From Methanolobus vulcani (GTDB lineage Archaea; Halobacteriota; Methanosarcinia; Methanosarcinales; Methanosarcinaceae): a DNA stretch of 64,000 nucleotides. Both the position numbers and the translations under genes were made by a program. A model generated the notes under the pieces. That model had not been told where the DNA came from. It did no database searches and saw only the letters and a list, made by a program, of their open reading frames with translations. Position 1 is the stretch's first letter, and each line of letters begins with the position of its first letter. The DNA is taken from assembly GCF_900100715.1 (NCBI RefSeq), contig NZ_FNCA01000001.1, positions 310,001-374,000 on the forward strand, written 5' to 3'. This document shows, piece by piece, positions 18,705-28,100 of the stretch.

Positions 18705-19715
18705 ATGAACATGAAAGAAAGATTACTCAAAGCATTAAAAGGTGAAGAAGTCGACAAAGTACCTGTTTGTACTGTTACACAGTCCGCTATTGTTGAGCTT
18801 ATGGACCAGACAGGTGCAGCATGGCCAGAGGCACACAGCGACGCACAGAAGATGGCAGACCTCGCAATCGCTTCATACGAAGTATGTGGTCTTGAGGGTG
18901 TAAGAGCTCCATACTGTCTCACAGTACTTGCAGAAGCAATGGGCTGTGAAGTCAACATGGGTACAAAGAACAGACAGCCATCAGTCACAGACCACCCATA
19001 CCCAAAGGGTGTTGACAACCTTGCTATGCCAGAGAATCTCCTTACAGTAGGCAGAATCCCTGTCGTAATGGAAGCAATGAAGCTCATCAGAGACAAAGTA
19101 GGAGACGAAGTACCTATCATCGCTGGTATGGAAGGTCCTGTAACACTCGCATCCGACCTCGCAAGTGTAAAGAAGTTCATGAAATGGTCAATCAAGAAGC
19201 CAGAAGACTTCCAGACAATCCTCGACTTCGCATGTGATGCATGTATCGAGTACGCAAACGCACTCTTCGACGCAGGAGTAGACGTAATAAGTGTACCAGA
19301 CCCAGTATCATCCCCTGACCTCATGGCTCCTGACACATTCGACAAGATGCTCAAGCCATGCCTTCAGAAATTCGCTGATGGTGTAAAGGGCCCAATGATT
19401 CTCCACGTTTGTGGTGACGTAACCCCAATCCTTGAAATGATGGCAGACTGCCACTTCGAATCTATCAGTATCGAAGAGAAGGTAAAGGACCTCAAGGGCG
19501 CAAAAGCAAAGGTAGGAGACAAAGTCACTATCTGCGGTAATGTATCAAGCCCATTCGTACTTCTCGCAGGCGACGAAGCAGCTGTAAAGGCAGCAGCAAC
19601 AAAGGCTCTCGAAGACGGAATCGATGTTCTCGCACCAGGCTGTGGAATTGCACCTGACACCCCAGTTGCAAACCTTAAGGCAATGGTCGAAGCAAGAGAC
19701 GAATACTACGCATAA
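18705..19715 (+). CDS. mtaA: Methylcobalamin:coenzyme M methyltransferase
   Basis: Transfers the methyl group from methylated MtaC corrinoid to coenzyme M, giving methyl-CoM for methanogenesis from methanol. 336 residues, uroporphyrinogen decarboxylase-like fold. The zinc ligands are His and Cys in LHVCGDVTP and the C-terminal Cys in LAPGCGIAPDTP. The start MNMKERLLKALKGEEVDKVPVC is typical. Codon use is strongly biased, as expected of a highly expressed gene. MtbA, the methylamine isozyme, is close in sequence; the mtaCB genes 3 kb away favour MtaA. Confidence 0.9.
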   Translation: MNMKERLLKALKGEEVDKVPVCTVTQSAIVELMDQTGAAWPEAHSDAQKMADLAIASYEVCGLEGVRAPYCLTVLAEAMGCEVNMGTKNRQPSVTDHPYPKGVDNLAMPENLLTVGRIPVVMEAMKLIRDKVGDEVPIIAGMEGPVTLASDLASVKKFMKWSIKKPEDFQTILDFACDACIEYANALFDAGVDVISVPDPVSSPDLMAPDTFDKMLKPCLQKFADGVKGPMILHVCGDVTPILEMMADCHFESISIEEKVKDLKGAKAKVGDKVTICGNVSSPFVLLAGDEAAVKAAATKALEDGIDVLAPGCGIAPDTPVANLKAMVEARDEYYA

Positions 19716-19727
19716 ATTTTTTAAATA

Positions 19728-19775
19728 GCATGCCATAGTTCTGCTATGGTCATGCCATATTCTTTTTTTCTTCAG
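19728..19775 (+). terminator. Terminator of mtaA
   Basis: Hairpin of GCATGCCATAG (19728-19738), loop TTCTG, and CTATGGTCATGC with a single-base bulge, followed by a T-rich tract (TTCTTTTTTTCTT). Confidence 0.8.
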
Positions 19776-19941
19776 CATCATTGATTTGACGTTTATTGCT
19801 GTCGTTTTCAGTCTTCGGCGTTAACATAAATCTTTAATATAACCTGAACACATCTTTTATTGATCAAAGGTTATTTGCACAACTGCACGTCTTTTCAAAT
19901 TTAACTTTGGTTCTTTTGCATTGTAAAAAAGGAGATATATT

Positions 19942-21873
19942 ATGCACTATAGTCTAGGAATTGATGCTGGCGGTACGTATACTGATGCTATTCTTGTAAG
20001 GGACTCTGATGGAACCGTGGTCGGCTCAGGGAAAGCGCTTACAACATATCCGGATCTTGTAGAGGGAATTAAAAATGCAATCGATACTCTTGATCCTGAA
20101 TATGCGAAAAAAGTAAACCTGGTATCAGTTTCGACTACTCTTGCAACGAACACAGTGCTTGAAGGAACCGGAAGTCCTGTTGCCCTGATACTGGTAGGTG
20201 AACATCCCGTGAAAGGAGATTTTCCTGCAAAACATGTACTTTCGATATCAGGAGGACATAGTTATAATGGAGAAGAAATAGAAAAACCTGACATTGCTGC
20301 AGTAAAGGAATTTGCTGGAAAGTATAAGGATGATGTTTCAGCTTTTGCTGTATCTTCATTTTTCAGTGTAAGGAACCCTGAACATGAACTAGAAATTACA
20401 AAAGTTCTTCATGAGACCACGGGATTGCCTGTGGTTTGTGGTCATGAGCTCTCACAAGACCTTGGGGCTTATGAGCGTGCTGTAACTGCATCACTTAATG
20501 CGCAGCTGCTTCCAATATCCCATAAATTCATCCTGTCAGTTATAGACGAGATCAAAAGAAGAGAGATCGATGCACGTCTTTTGATGTTGAAATGTGACGG
20601 CACGGTTGTTGGTTTGAAAGATGCACTGGAAAAACCTGTGGAAACGATATTTTCAGGGCCTGCTGCAAGTCTTGTTGGGGCTTCATTCCTTTCAGGACTT
20701 GACACATGTGCAGTTGTAGATGTTGGTGGAACCAGCACCGATGTATCTGCCATAATAGATGGAATTCCTGAACTTTCTGACACCGGAGCAGTTGTAGGTG
20801 GATGGAAAACCCGTGTCCGTGCAACAAGGATGGAAACATCTGCAATGGGTGGCGACAGTCATGTCTGGACACGCAACAAAGTGATCCACATTGGACCGCG
20901 AAGAGTAATGCCTCTCTGTCTTGCATCATCAAAGTATCCTGGATTTCTGGATAAACTTAAAAGAAACTTAATTCCTAAGAGAAGTGTTCTTGACAGAAAT
21001 ATCCAGCCTACTAAATTTTTCATGAGATCGGGGTTTGTCCCTAAAGGACTTGAAGATTCTGAAGCAGAAGTACTCAAAGCCATTTGTAATGAACCAATGA
21101 GCCTGGATGAAATTGCTGCAATTTCTACTCGCTACCCTTCAACTGTTATACTGGACTCCCTTATACAGAAAAGACTTATTCAGGCTATTGGCTTCACTCC
21201 ATCAGATGCTCTTCATGTTCTTGGAGAGTACAACTCATGGGATTCTAAAGCATCGGAGATAGGTGCTGAAAAACTTGGAAAACTGGATAAAATGACTGCC
21301 GTTGAATTCAGCATGAAGGTAAAAGAGATAGTTGCAAAGAATATGGCTTTCAACCTTATGAATTATATGTTACCTGATATTGAAAGAAACGGGATAAAGA
21401 AGATTGTCGATGGAAAATTCAATGCAAGGTTTAAAGTTGATATTCCTGTTGTTCTTCTTGGCGGGCCGGTAGTAGCATATAAGGAGATCATGGAAAGAAT
21501 TATAGATGCAGATATTATTGTTCCTGAATATGCCCAGGTAGGTAATGCTGCAGGAGCTCTCTTTGGAAAAGGTATCCGAAGAATAGAACTTATAGTCAGA
21601 CCAGTATCTATCAATGACCTTGATGCAGGATATTATGTATTTTCCCCGGAAGGAAGAAATACTTTTTCAGATTATCGGGAAGCTGTGGAATTTGCCGAGG
21701 ATTACGGACAGAAAATGGTTGTTGAATATATGGGAGAATGTGGTGTCAGCAGAGACAATCTAGATATCAAGATGACAAAAAATACTTTTTCTCCTGAAGA
21801 CTGGAAACATGATCCGGTTGAAACTGTGATACAGATCACAGGCATAGGTTATCCCAAGAGATTCATAAAATAA
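19942..21873 (+). CDS. HyuA-like hydantoinase/oxoprolinase-family ATPase
   Basis: 643 residues. ASKHA fold with LGIDAGGTYTDAILV at the N-terminus, STTLATNTVLEG, the central ADVGGTSTDVS-like VVDVGGTSTDVSAI, and a C-terminal part with an internal winged-helix-like stretch (about 370-420: AICNEPMSLDEIAAIS) and VVLLGGPVVAYKE. True hydantoinases need a B subunit; none is nearby. GGAGAT precedes the ATG. Its position between mtaA and mtaCB suggests a role in methyl transfer, perhaps as an ATPase that activates corrinoid proteins, but this is inference. Confidence 0.85.
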   Translation: MHYSLGIDAGGTYTDAILVRDSDGTVVGSGKALTTYPDLVEGIKNAIDTLDPEYAKKVNLVSVSTTLATNTVLEGTGSPVALILVGEHPVKGDFPAKHVLSISGGHSYNGEEIEKPDIAAVKEFAGKYKDDVSAFAVSSFFSVRNPEHELEITKVLHETTGLPVVCGHELSQDLGAYERAVTASLNAQLLPISHKFILSVIDEIKRREIDARLLMLKCDGTVVGLKDALEKPVETIFSGPAASLVGASFLSGLDTCAVVDVGGTSTDVSAIIDGIPELSDTGAVVGGWKTRVRATRMETSAMGGDSHVWTRNKVIHIGPRRVMPLCLASSKYPGFLDKLKRNLIPKRSVLDRNIQPTKFFMRSGFVPKGLEDSEAEVLKAICNEPMSLDEIAAISTRYPSTVILDSLIQKRLIQAIGFTPSDALHVLGEYNSWDSKASEIGAEKLGKLDKMTAVEFSMKVKEIVAKNMAFNLMNYMLPDIERNGIKKIVDGKFNARFKVDIPVVLLGGPVVAYKEIMERIIDADIIVPEYAQVGNAAGALFGKGIRRIELIVRPVSINDLDAGYYVFSPEGRNTFSDYREAVEFAEDYGQKMVVEYMGECGVSRDNLDIKMTKNTFSPEDWKHDPVETVIQITGIGYPKRFIK

Positions 21874-21996
21874 CCTACTTTTTTATTTTTTAATTCGTAT
21901 GGTGAATTAATATAACTAGAGTGGCAGTGCTATATTTCTGATAAAAGCAGACTTTACAGTAAGCCAATTAATTGATGAACTAAAAAAGAAAAAAGG

Positions 21997-22019
21997 AACA
22001 AGTTCCGAAAGAACTTGTT
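21997..22019 (-). terminator. Terminator of mtaCB
   Basis: On the minus strand: AACAAGTTC, loop TTTCG, GAACTTGTT (perfect nine-base stem), then CCTTTTTTCTTTTTT. It lies just downstream of the mtaB stop. Confidence 0.85.
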
Positions 22020-22031
22020 TCGCTTCTAGAC

Positions 22032-23417
22032 TTAGAACTTGTAGTTGTCGTCTGGTCTGAATACAGCGACTTCTGCCTTGTACTTCTCCATGCTGTCGCT
22101 CATGAAGGTGTCGGCTTCGTCGGTCATTGCATCGAGTGCTGCCTTTGCATCGTTGAGTGCGTTTGTCTCGAACTTGGACATGACAAGTTTCTTCTTGTCT
22201 GCTGCGTTCAGGATGTCACAGCATGCAATTGCTGCGTTCTTTGCACGGAGGTAGAGGTCGTCTCCATCCTTTGCGATTGCTTCAGCTACTGAGTATGCGT
22301 TGTCGTATGCAAGGACGTATCCCTGTGGGTCTCTGTATTTGTCAGAGAGTACGAGGATGTCACGGAGCATCTTTGCGTTGCCTGTCTCGGTTGCTACGTT
22401 GAGCATTGCTGCATCGTAGTTAAGGGACTCGGACCAGCACTGTACAGAGGTACCACCGAATTCACCGTGGTATTCTACAGATTCGTTTGACCAAAGGTCA
22501 CAGCACTGCATGACAAGGTTACCCATTACATCAGAGTGTGCACAGGTTGAGGTCTTTCCTTCCTGAGCGATTGGGCATCCTGTGATTGCCTTTACGATTG
22601 TGTTCTCGTATCCACAGTCCTTTCCTGGACCCTGAGCACCTGCTTCATATCCTGCGAGTGTCCTTGGTGCGGAGATTGCTCTTGCGATGATTGCAATGGT
22701 GTGTGCAAGGTTCTTGTCGAGGAGACCACCTGCTATGAACATAGCGGTGTTTGCCTGTGAACAGTCTGTGTCACCAGCTGCAATTCTTCCCTTCTTGTCT
22801 GCGATCTTCCTGATGTCTTCCCAGATCATAGTCATGTCAATTGAGCCGAGGCAGCCAATTGCATATACGAGACCAGGAATGTCGTTCCTGAGGATTGCGT
22901 AGTCGAGAATTTCCTTACCGCCCATTGTTTCGATGGACAGGAAGTCTGCTCCAGCATCTGCTACAGCTTCGAATGACTCCATAAGGGTGTCATACTTTGC
23001 GCCGATAAGTGCAAGGAGGTCACGGTTCTCACGGATGTCACCAGGTGTGTGTCTGAGAGCTGTCTTGATTCCATATTCCTCATGGTATTCTTCCATGATG
23101 GTCTTCTGGACGTGTGCGACTTCTCCTCCCCAGTCTGGGTTGTTGGTCATCTGTTCTACGTGTTCTGTCTCGAGTGAGATACCTGGGAAACCGACCTGTA
23201 CAGCTCTTGCCATAATGTCAGTTGTGAGTCTGCGGTATTCTGAAACGAGTTTCTCTTTGGAGACACCAGCTTCAGGCCTTGGTGCGTAGTTAACTTCACC
23301 AGTTACGTATCCTGCACCTACTTCTAATCCGAGTTCTGCTTTTACTGGGTATACTGACTTACCGAAGATCATGTCGTCAGCATTCTTGTATGCAAGTGAT
23401 GTGTATCTTTTTACCAT
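22032..23417 (-). CDS. mtaB: Methanol:corrinoid methyltransferase
   Basis: Zinc enzyme that demethylates methanol and methylates the corrinoid of MtaC. 461 residues from the ATG at 23417 (MVKRYTSLAYKNADD), preferred over a GTG at 23426 because GAGGTGA lies five bases before the ATG. The likely zinc ligands are Glu in LSIETMGGKE, Cys in GDTDCSQAN and Cys in GKDCGYENT, as in the M. barkeri enzyme. It follows mtaC by a few bases and its ribosome site overlaps the end of that gene. Strong codon bias. Confidence 0.97.
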   Translation of the reverse strand: MVKRYTSLAYKNADDMIFGKSVYPVKAELGLEVGAGYVTGEVNYAPRPEAGVSKEKLVSEYRRLTTDIMARAVQVGFPGISLETEHVEQMTNNPDWGGEVAHVQKTIMEEYHEEYGIKTALRHTPGDIRENRDLLALIGAKYDTLMESFEAVADAGADFLSIETMGGKEILDYAILRNDIPGLVYAIGCLGSIDMTMIWEDIRKIADKKGRIAAGDTDCSQANTAMFIAGGLLDKNLAHTIAIIARAISAPRTLAGYEAGAQGPGKDCGYENTIVKAITGCPIAQEGKTSTCAHSDVMGNLVMQCCDLWSNESVEYHGEFGGTSVQCWSESLNYDAAMLNVATETGNAKMLRDILVLSDKYRDPQGYVLAYDNAYSVAEAIAKDGDDLYLRAKNAAIACCDILNAADKKKLVMSKFETNALNDAKAALDAMTDEADTFMSDSMEKYKAEVAVFRPDDNYKF

Positions 23418-23430
23418 TTCTGTCACCTCT

Positions 23431-24192
23431 TTAGTGTTTGTGGAACTGCTCCTTCAGCTGTGCAAGACCCTTTCCTGAAAGGATTGCGTCTGCCATCTTT
23501 GGTGCGTCTGCTGCTTCTTCACCATATACACCGAGTTCGTACTGTGTAACGAAGTCCTGGTTAACTGCTCCGCCACCGCACTGGAATGGTACTTTGATTC
23601 CGGACTCGAGGAGTCTGTCGTTGACTTCCTTGAATGCATACATTGTTGTTGTCATCAATGCTGTACCGGTGAGCATCATTGGGCTTTCCTTCTTTACAGC
23701 TGCGATAACTTCATCTACTGGTACGTCACGGCCAAGGTCAACTACTTCGTAACCAGCTGCTCTGAGGAGTGCTGCTACAATTGACTTACCGATGTCGTGT
23801 ACGTCACCTTCTGCTACGTGGCATACTACCTTGCCCTTTGGCTTTGGTGCTGCGCCACCCTGTTCCTTACAGTACTCGATACCCTCGAGCATTGCATCTG
23901 CTGACATCATAACGTTTGGCAGGAAGATGACACCCTGGTCATATAAGTCTGTGACGATCTTCATTCCTACCATCAGCACATCATCGATGAGCTTTACAGC
24001 GTCTGCTCCGCCCTCGATTGCCTTCTCAAGGCCTTCGATTACGTCGTCTTCTTCTCCATCAAAGATTGCAGCACAAATAGTCTTTGCAGGCTCTGTGCTT
24101 GGATACATCTCAGCTGCCATCTCTTCAGGTGTCTGTGCTTTTTCTTTAGCAACATTGTACCTAACTAATATTTTGCTTGGGTCTACATCCAT
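23431..24192 (-). CDS. mtaC: Methanol corrinoid protein
   Basis: Carries the corrinoid shuttled between MtaB and MtaA. 253 residues. Residues 1-120 are the helical cap. The B12 domain has EGDVHDIGKSIV, whose His is the lower axial cobalt ligand, then GTALMTTTMYAFKEVN and FQCGGGAVNQDFV. Start ATG at 24192 with AAGGAGG upstream. First gene of the mtaCB pair, preceded by a long AT-rich region. Confidence 0.97.
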   Translation of the reverse strand: MDVDPSKILVRYNVAKEKAQTPEEMAAEMYPSTEPAKTICAAIFDGEEDDVIEGLEKAIEGGADAVKLIDDVLMVGMKIVTDLYDQGVIFLPNVMMSADAMLEGIEYCKEQGGAAPKPKGKVVCHVAEGDVHDIGKSIVAALLRAAGYEVVDLGRDVPVDEVIAAVKKESPMMLTGTALMTTTMYAFKEVNDRLLESGIKVPFQCGGGAVNQDFVTQYELGVYGEEAADAPKMADAILSGKGLAQLKEQFHKH

Positions 24193-25010
24193 CTAATTCT
24201 ACCTCCTTAGATCTAGATTGACTTCCTACTGAAACGCTAGCATACATCAAACGAAGTATGTACATTACAGCAGATGGATATCAGTTGTCATATGACATTT
24301 AACTCTTAGCAAAAGTCTCCACAACCATTTGCTAACATGTTTTAGTCATTTGCTAACTTCATCTTTCCACATAACCACGTATTCTAGATAGCTATATAAA
24401 CCTAGCGGTTTTGGATATTTATAAAAATAAAACCATGTTATAGAGAGATATATTTTTATACAGTACTACCAGACTTCATTTTTTATGACTAATACGAGAC
24501 AAAATGCCTGATTATATTTAGGATGTAAACCGGTATTTGTATAATTTTGTGTATAGAATTGCCAAATAAACATTGAAAGTTACGGTTAACTTTAAATATA
24601 GGTGCACGATTTTTCCATTTTTGCACCCATAACTAAAGTTAGCTTGTTGAAAGTGATTTGTTTTAATAGATTAATATAAAATAGCATTTGCTTTTTTTCT
24701 TTTGACTGTATGAAGAATAAACATGTATAATTTAGATGATATACAAATTATTTTAGACACCGAGAAGAGTTTAGATTTTTTTTAGTAATTGTTAACCGTT
24801 CGATTTAAGTATCGTCAAAAGTCGAAGTGTACAATAGAACTAATGATAGAAAATGTAACAGATAGCAAACTTACATGTTATGCGTTATACTTATATATGA
24901 CATAAATTTGGATAAATGCCTTACAAAATAAAGATAGAAAATGATTCGTCAAACCATGAATATAAAATAATATCTTAACAAAATAATGGATAAAAGTAAT
25001 AAAAAAGATA
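24193..25010 (-). promoter_or_regulatory. Upstream region of mtaCB: promoter, leader and repeated motifs
   Basis: More than 800 bases with no gene. On the minus strand a TATA-like GGTTTATATAGC (24391-24402) would start transcription near 24370 and give a leader of roughly 175 bases. Within that leader CATTTGCTAAC occurs twice (24326-24336 and 24347-24357, 21 bases apart), with an opposite-strand relative TTAGCAAAA at 24306. A partial copy lies at 24685-24692. There is a 12-bp palindrome TGTCATATGACA (24286-24297) and a larger inverted repeat at 24587-24641. Methanosarcina mtaCB genes have long regulated leaders. Confidence 0.5.
24587..24641. repeat. Composite inverted repeat upstream of mtaCB
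   Basis: Outer arms TAACTTTA (24587-24594) and TAAAGTTA (24634-24641); inner arms GGTGCA (24601-24606) and TGCACC (24622-24627). It could be a protein site or a stem-loop of an untranslated RNA. Confidence 0.5.
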
Positions 25011-25030
25011 GCAGCAAAAGGAATTGCTGC
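25011..25030 (-). terminator. Terminator of the activase/GTPase operon
   Basis: Perfect seven-base stem GCAGCAA / TTGCTGC with a six-base loop. On the minus strand it is followed by TATCTTTTTTATTAC. It sits just after the end of the CobW-like gene. Confidence 0.75.
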
Positions 25031-25045
25031 AGTTATTTGTCATAA

Positions 25046-26179
25046 TCAATTGTTATTGACTAGATCTATTGGTTTGACATGACCATGACTATGATCGTGG
25101 TCATGAGGTTTATTGTGCTTGAAACCTATCTTCTGGTCGCCCAGCTTTTCAGAAATAGTATCATTTACTAGATTCACAAGCTTATCATGATCAATACTGG
25201 AAACTGCCGAGAGAATCTTGAGTCTGGGCACTTGCCCGGTCTCCGTATCAATGACTTCCATGGTAATATCCTGATCATATGCCGTAAGATTGGTCTTTAC
25301 AGTATTAGAACCGGATTCAATGAAGAGCTTAATGTGCCCCACAAATTCAGGACTTAGCTCTATTACCCTGGACTTAAGGGCAGTCATGATATCTTTTGCA
25401 GTTGCCTGGGCAAGCTCTGTGGATATCCGTCCATCAAGCAGGAACTCTGTGGCATAACTTGCAATACCCGAAGCCTCGATAGAATCCAGAGTCTGCTCAA
25501 CAGCCTTTCCTGTTGTCTCATCAATAACCTCTGTCTCAGGACTTGTAGTTTTCAACACATGATGTCCATGCTGGCTGGGCACATCTCCCATTGCAAGCTC
25601 AACGAATTCATACCAGTGCCCATCTTCCTTGGAAGTAGAAAGCAACAGCACCTTTGCCTTGGGATTAAGCTGCTGGACAGAAGTCTCAAGGATAGGTATG
25701 CGTATCTCATCAATGAGGTCAACCTTATTAATACATAAGATCTCAGCATCGATGATCTGGCGCATAGCAAAGTTCTTTGCTTCCTTCATTAGCTGCTTGA
25801 ACCTGCTACCATCTATAAGTGTGACAAGAGGCTGTACGGTAGTATCCTTCAGATCCATCAGATCGATCTCATTCTTGATGATTTGCGGGAAGGCTATCCC
25901 AGTTGGTTCTATTAATATGATATCAGGATGGTAATCCTTGTTAAGAATGGTCAATGTTGTTTTCATATTGACCTTAAGAGAACAGCAAATACATCCGCTT
26001 GTGAGTTCGGTCATATCAAGACCGTACTTGGAAATGACGTCTCCGTCAAGACCAACTTCACCTATCTCATTGACAATAACAGCAACTTTCTGACCGGCTT
26101 CACTGAATTCCTTACCCAGTCGTATAATGGTGGATGTTTTTCCACTACCTAAAAATCCACCAACAACAAGTATTTTCAT
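25046..26179 (-). CDS. CobW/UreG-type G3E GTPase, probable metal or corrinoid chaperone
   Basis: 377 residues from the ATG at 26179, chosen because GAAGGA lies seven bases upstream. P-loop GGFLGSGKTSTI, the zinc-binding GCICC (SGCICCSL), Walker B IEPTGIAFP and the guanine-specific NKVD are all present. The C-terminus is His/Asp-rich (HDHDHSHGH, near residue 365), a likely metal sink. It lies 35 bases after the RamA-type gene on the same strand. G3E GTPases deliver metals or cofactors, so a role in loading or repairing the MtaC/MtaB metal centre is likely but unproven. Confidence 0.9.
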   Translation of the reverse strand: MKILVVGGFLGSGKTSTIIRLGKEFSEAGQKVAVIVNEIGEVGLDGDVISKYGLDMTELTSGCICCSLKVNMKTTLTILNKDYHPDIILIEPTGIAFPQIIKNEIDLMDLKDTTVQPLVTLIDGSRFKQLMKEAKNFAMRQIIDAEILCINKVDLIDEIRIPILETSVQQLNPKAKVLLLSTSKEDGHWYEFVELAMGDVPSQHGHHVLKTTSPETEVIDETTGKAVEQTLDSIEASGIASYATEFLLDGRISTELAQATAKDIMTALKSRVIELSPEFVGHIKLFIESGSNTVKTNLTAYDQDITMEVIDTETGQVPRLKILSAVSSIDHDKLVNLVNDTISEKLGDQKIGFKHNKPHDHDHSHGHVKPIDLVNNN

Positions 26180-26214
26180 ATTCAATTCCTTCTAAAAATT
26201 AAAAGAGAAGGCTA

Positions 26215-27834
26215 TTAAGCCTGCTCAAGAACGACCAGATTCTCCCACTTGAAAGTATCCTTTGGACATGCATTGATGCATCTCTTACAGTTTGCACCAT
26301 CACAAAGGTCAGAACTGATCATAACAACACCCTCATCATCAATGGTTATGGCATCGTTAGGACAGACCTTGATACACTTTGGACACTCAGGACAATTGAC
26401 CTTCATTGTCAGATATGTACCGACCTGCTCAAGAACCTGAAGTCCTTCCGGACCAAGTACCGGAATATCTTTCTCAACGACCTTGTTGACCTTTGTTGCC
26501 TTTTCAGGCAGATCGATCTGTGGCAGTCCCTTCTTCTTGAGGAACTTCTTGAGCATCTTAAAAGGCATTCCTTCTGTCCAGTATGAAATCTCCTGGATGT
26601 ATGCTTCCTTAAATGCAGGATCAGTTGCAAACATTACATGGTTGCTGACAATCTTGGCTGCAATGTCCTGGAGTTCCCAGAGCCTATCCTCTGAAAGAAG
26701 GATCTCTCTTGCAACGATAAGTGAAGTGTTACCTATCTGAATTACTTCGTCAACATCAAATGGAACCATACCGACCTGGTGTGCCTTGATAGCATCCATA
26801 TAGGTACCTGCAGCACCGGACATGTATGCTTTCTTAACATCGGAAACCTCTACTCCTGCTGCATTACAGAGTGCAAGGTGTCCTGCGCGGATAGCACCAA
26901 TAGCAAGACCGGCTGCTTCAACGTCCTTCTCAAAGAACTTGATCTTATTCTGCAGGTAAAGGATGTGGTCTGGTGTGTTGATCTTTGGAAGGGTGATAAT
27001 TCCGTTCTTCATTCCTGCTTCAAGAATTGCGATAACACCTGTACCTGTGATTCCTTTTGCTTTGATGGAATCTTCTTCGATTATATCACCATTATTAGGG
27101 TTGATCAACTCGGCCTTGACGGTGTTCATCTCTTCATCAAGTACATAGTTGCGCATGTTATTGCCCTCAAATTCAACATCTGAAACAACAAATGGTGATG
27201 CAAGCTTACCATATTTGATCTGCTGACCTTCCAGAGCAGGACCTGCTGCTGCGGAACCTGTGTAGATTGTTCCTTCATGGATAAGAGCCATTTCTGCATT
27301 TGTTCCGTAATCAGTTGCAATGGCTGTTTCTGTTGTGTCAAGGAATCCTGATTTTATGATAAGTGCAAGTGCATCAGCACCAACTTCGTGTCTGATTGCA
27401 GGTGGAACAACAAGCTTAGCGTTTGGATATACATCAAGTCCCTTGATCTCAGAACAGTCAATGATCCTGGCACTTCTGTCAGATTCCTTGATGTTGAGCT
27501 TTTCCTTCTTCCTTTCTCCTGCATAAGCAAGGTCATCGATTGGGATTCCCTGGAAAATTGAAAGCTGTATAGGGTTTCCACAAATGGACATTCTTTCCAG
27601 TTCTTCCGGCTTAACTCCCAATGTCTCTATAACATGCTTTACAGCATTGACGTGCAGACCCTGAGCAAGATCAAGACCATAAGTGATGGCAAAGTCCAGG
27701 TGATCCATAACATTTGCCCCAGGGAGGGGGTTACGGAGAGTGATAACTGTTTTCTGGATATCACCAGTGTCAAGGTCAATTTTCTGTGCTCTGATACCAC
27801 TGGTACCTATGTCTATTGCAACTCCAAGTTTCAT
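26215..27834 (-). CDS. RamA-family corrinoid protein reductive activase
   Basis: Uses ATP and low-potential electrons to reduce oxidised Co(II) corrinoid back to Co(I). 539 residues. The ASKHA domain (DUF4445) begins GVAIDIGTSGIRAQKI and has ATDYGTNAEMAL and SGAAGTYMDA. The C-terminal 70 residues hold two [4Fe-4S] motifs: CPECPKCIKVCP, and a second beginning CDGANCKRCINACP. RamA proper serves methylamine corrinoid proteins. Beside mtaCB this is probably the methanol-specific member (RamM-type), by context only. Confidence 0.92.
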   Translation of the reverse strand: MKLGVAIDIGTSGIRAQKIDLDTGDIQKTVITLRNPLPGANVMDHLDFAITYGLDLAQGLHVNAVKHVIETLGVKPEELERMSICGNPIQLSIFQGIPIDDLAYAGERKKEKLNIKESDRSARIIDCSEIKGLDVYPNAKLVVPPAIRHEVGADALALIIKSGFLDTTETAIATDYGTNAEMALIHEGTIYTGSAAAGPALEGQQIKYGKLASPFVVSDVEFEGNNMRNYVLDEEMNTVKAELINPNNGDIIEEDSIKAKGITGTGVIAILEAGMKNGIITLPKINTPDHILYLQNKIKFFEKDVEAAGLAIGAIRAGHLALCNAAGVEVSDVKKAYMSGAAGTYMDAIKAHQVGMVPFDVDEVIQIGNTSLIVAREILLSEDRLWELQDIAAKIVSNHVMFATDPAFKEAYIQEISYWTEGMPFKMLKKFLKKKGLPQIDLPEKATKVNKVVEKDIPVLGPEGLQVLEQVGTYLTMKVNCPECPKCIKVCPNDAITIDDEGVVMISSDLCDGANCKRCINACPKDTFKWENLVVLEQA

Positions 27835-28100
27835 TTGAATCCCTTTTAATTCCTTTTAAATTTAATAACGTAGTATCTGTGTCCGAACTTAAAAATATAT
27901 GTTGCGGTATTTTTTGTGTCTGATTGTCATTATTTAAACTGATTGAAGTACATCTTAAAACCGCTGTAATTTAACAGTACCGTGCGATATCCGGCAGCAT
28001 AGATGATATTGCATGAATAACAATTATAATAAAAATATTCAGTATTCACATTTCTGTAAACACTTAAAAAACAGAAATGAAGCCTAGCAATGGTGTTTAA

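Noticed and set aside
23438-24196. Long plus-strand frames opposite mtaC
   Set aside because: High GC in codon third positions of mtaC makes long antisense frames; mtaC is certain.
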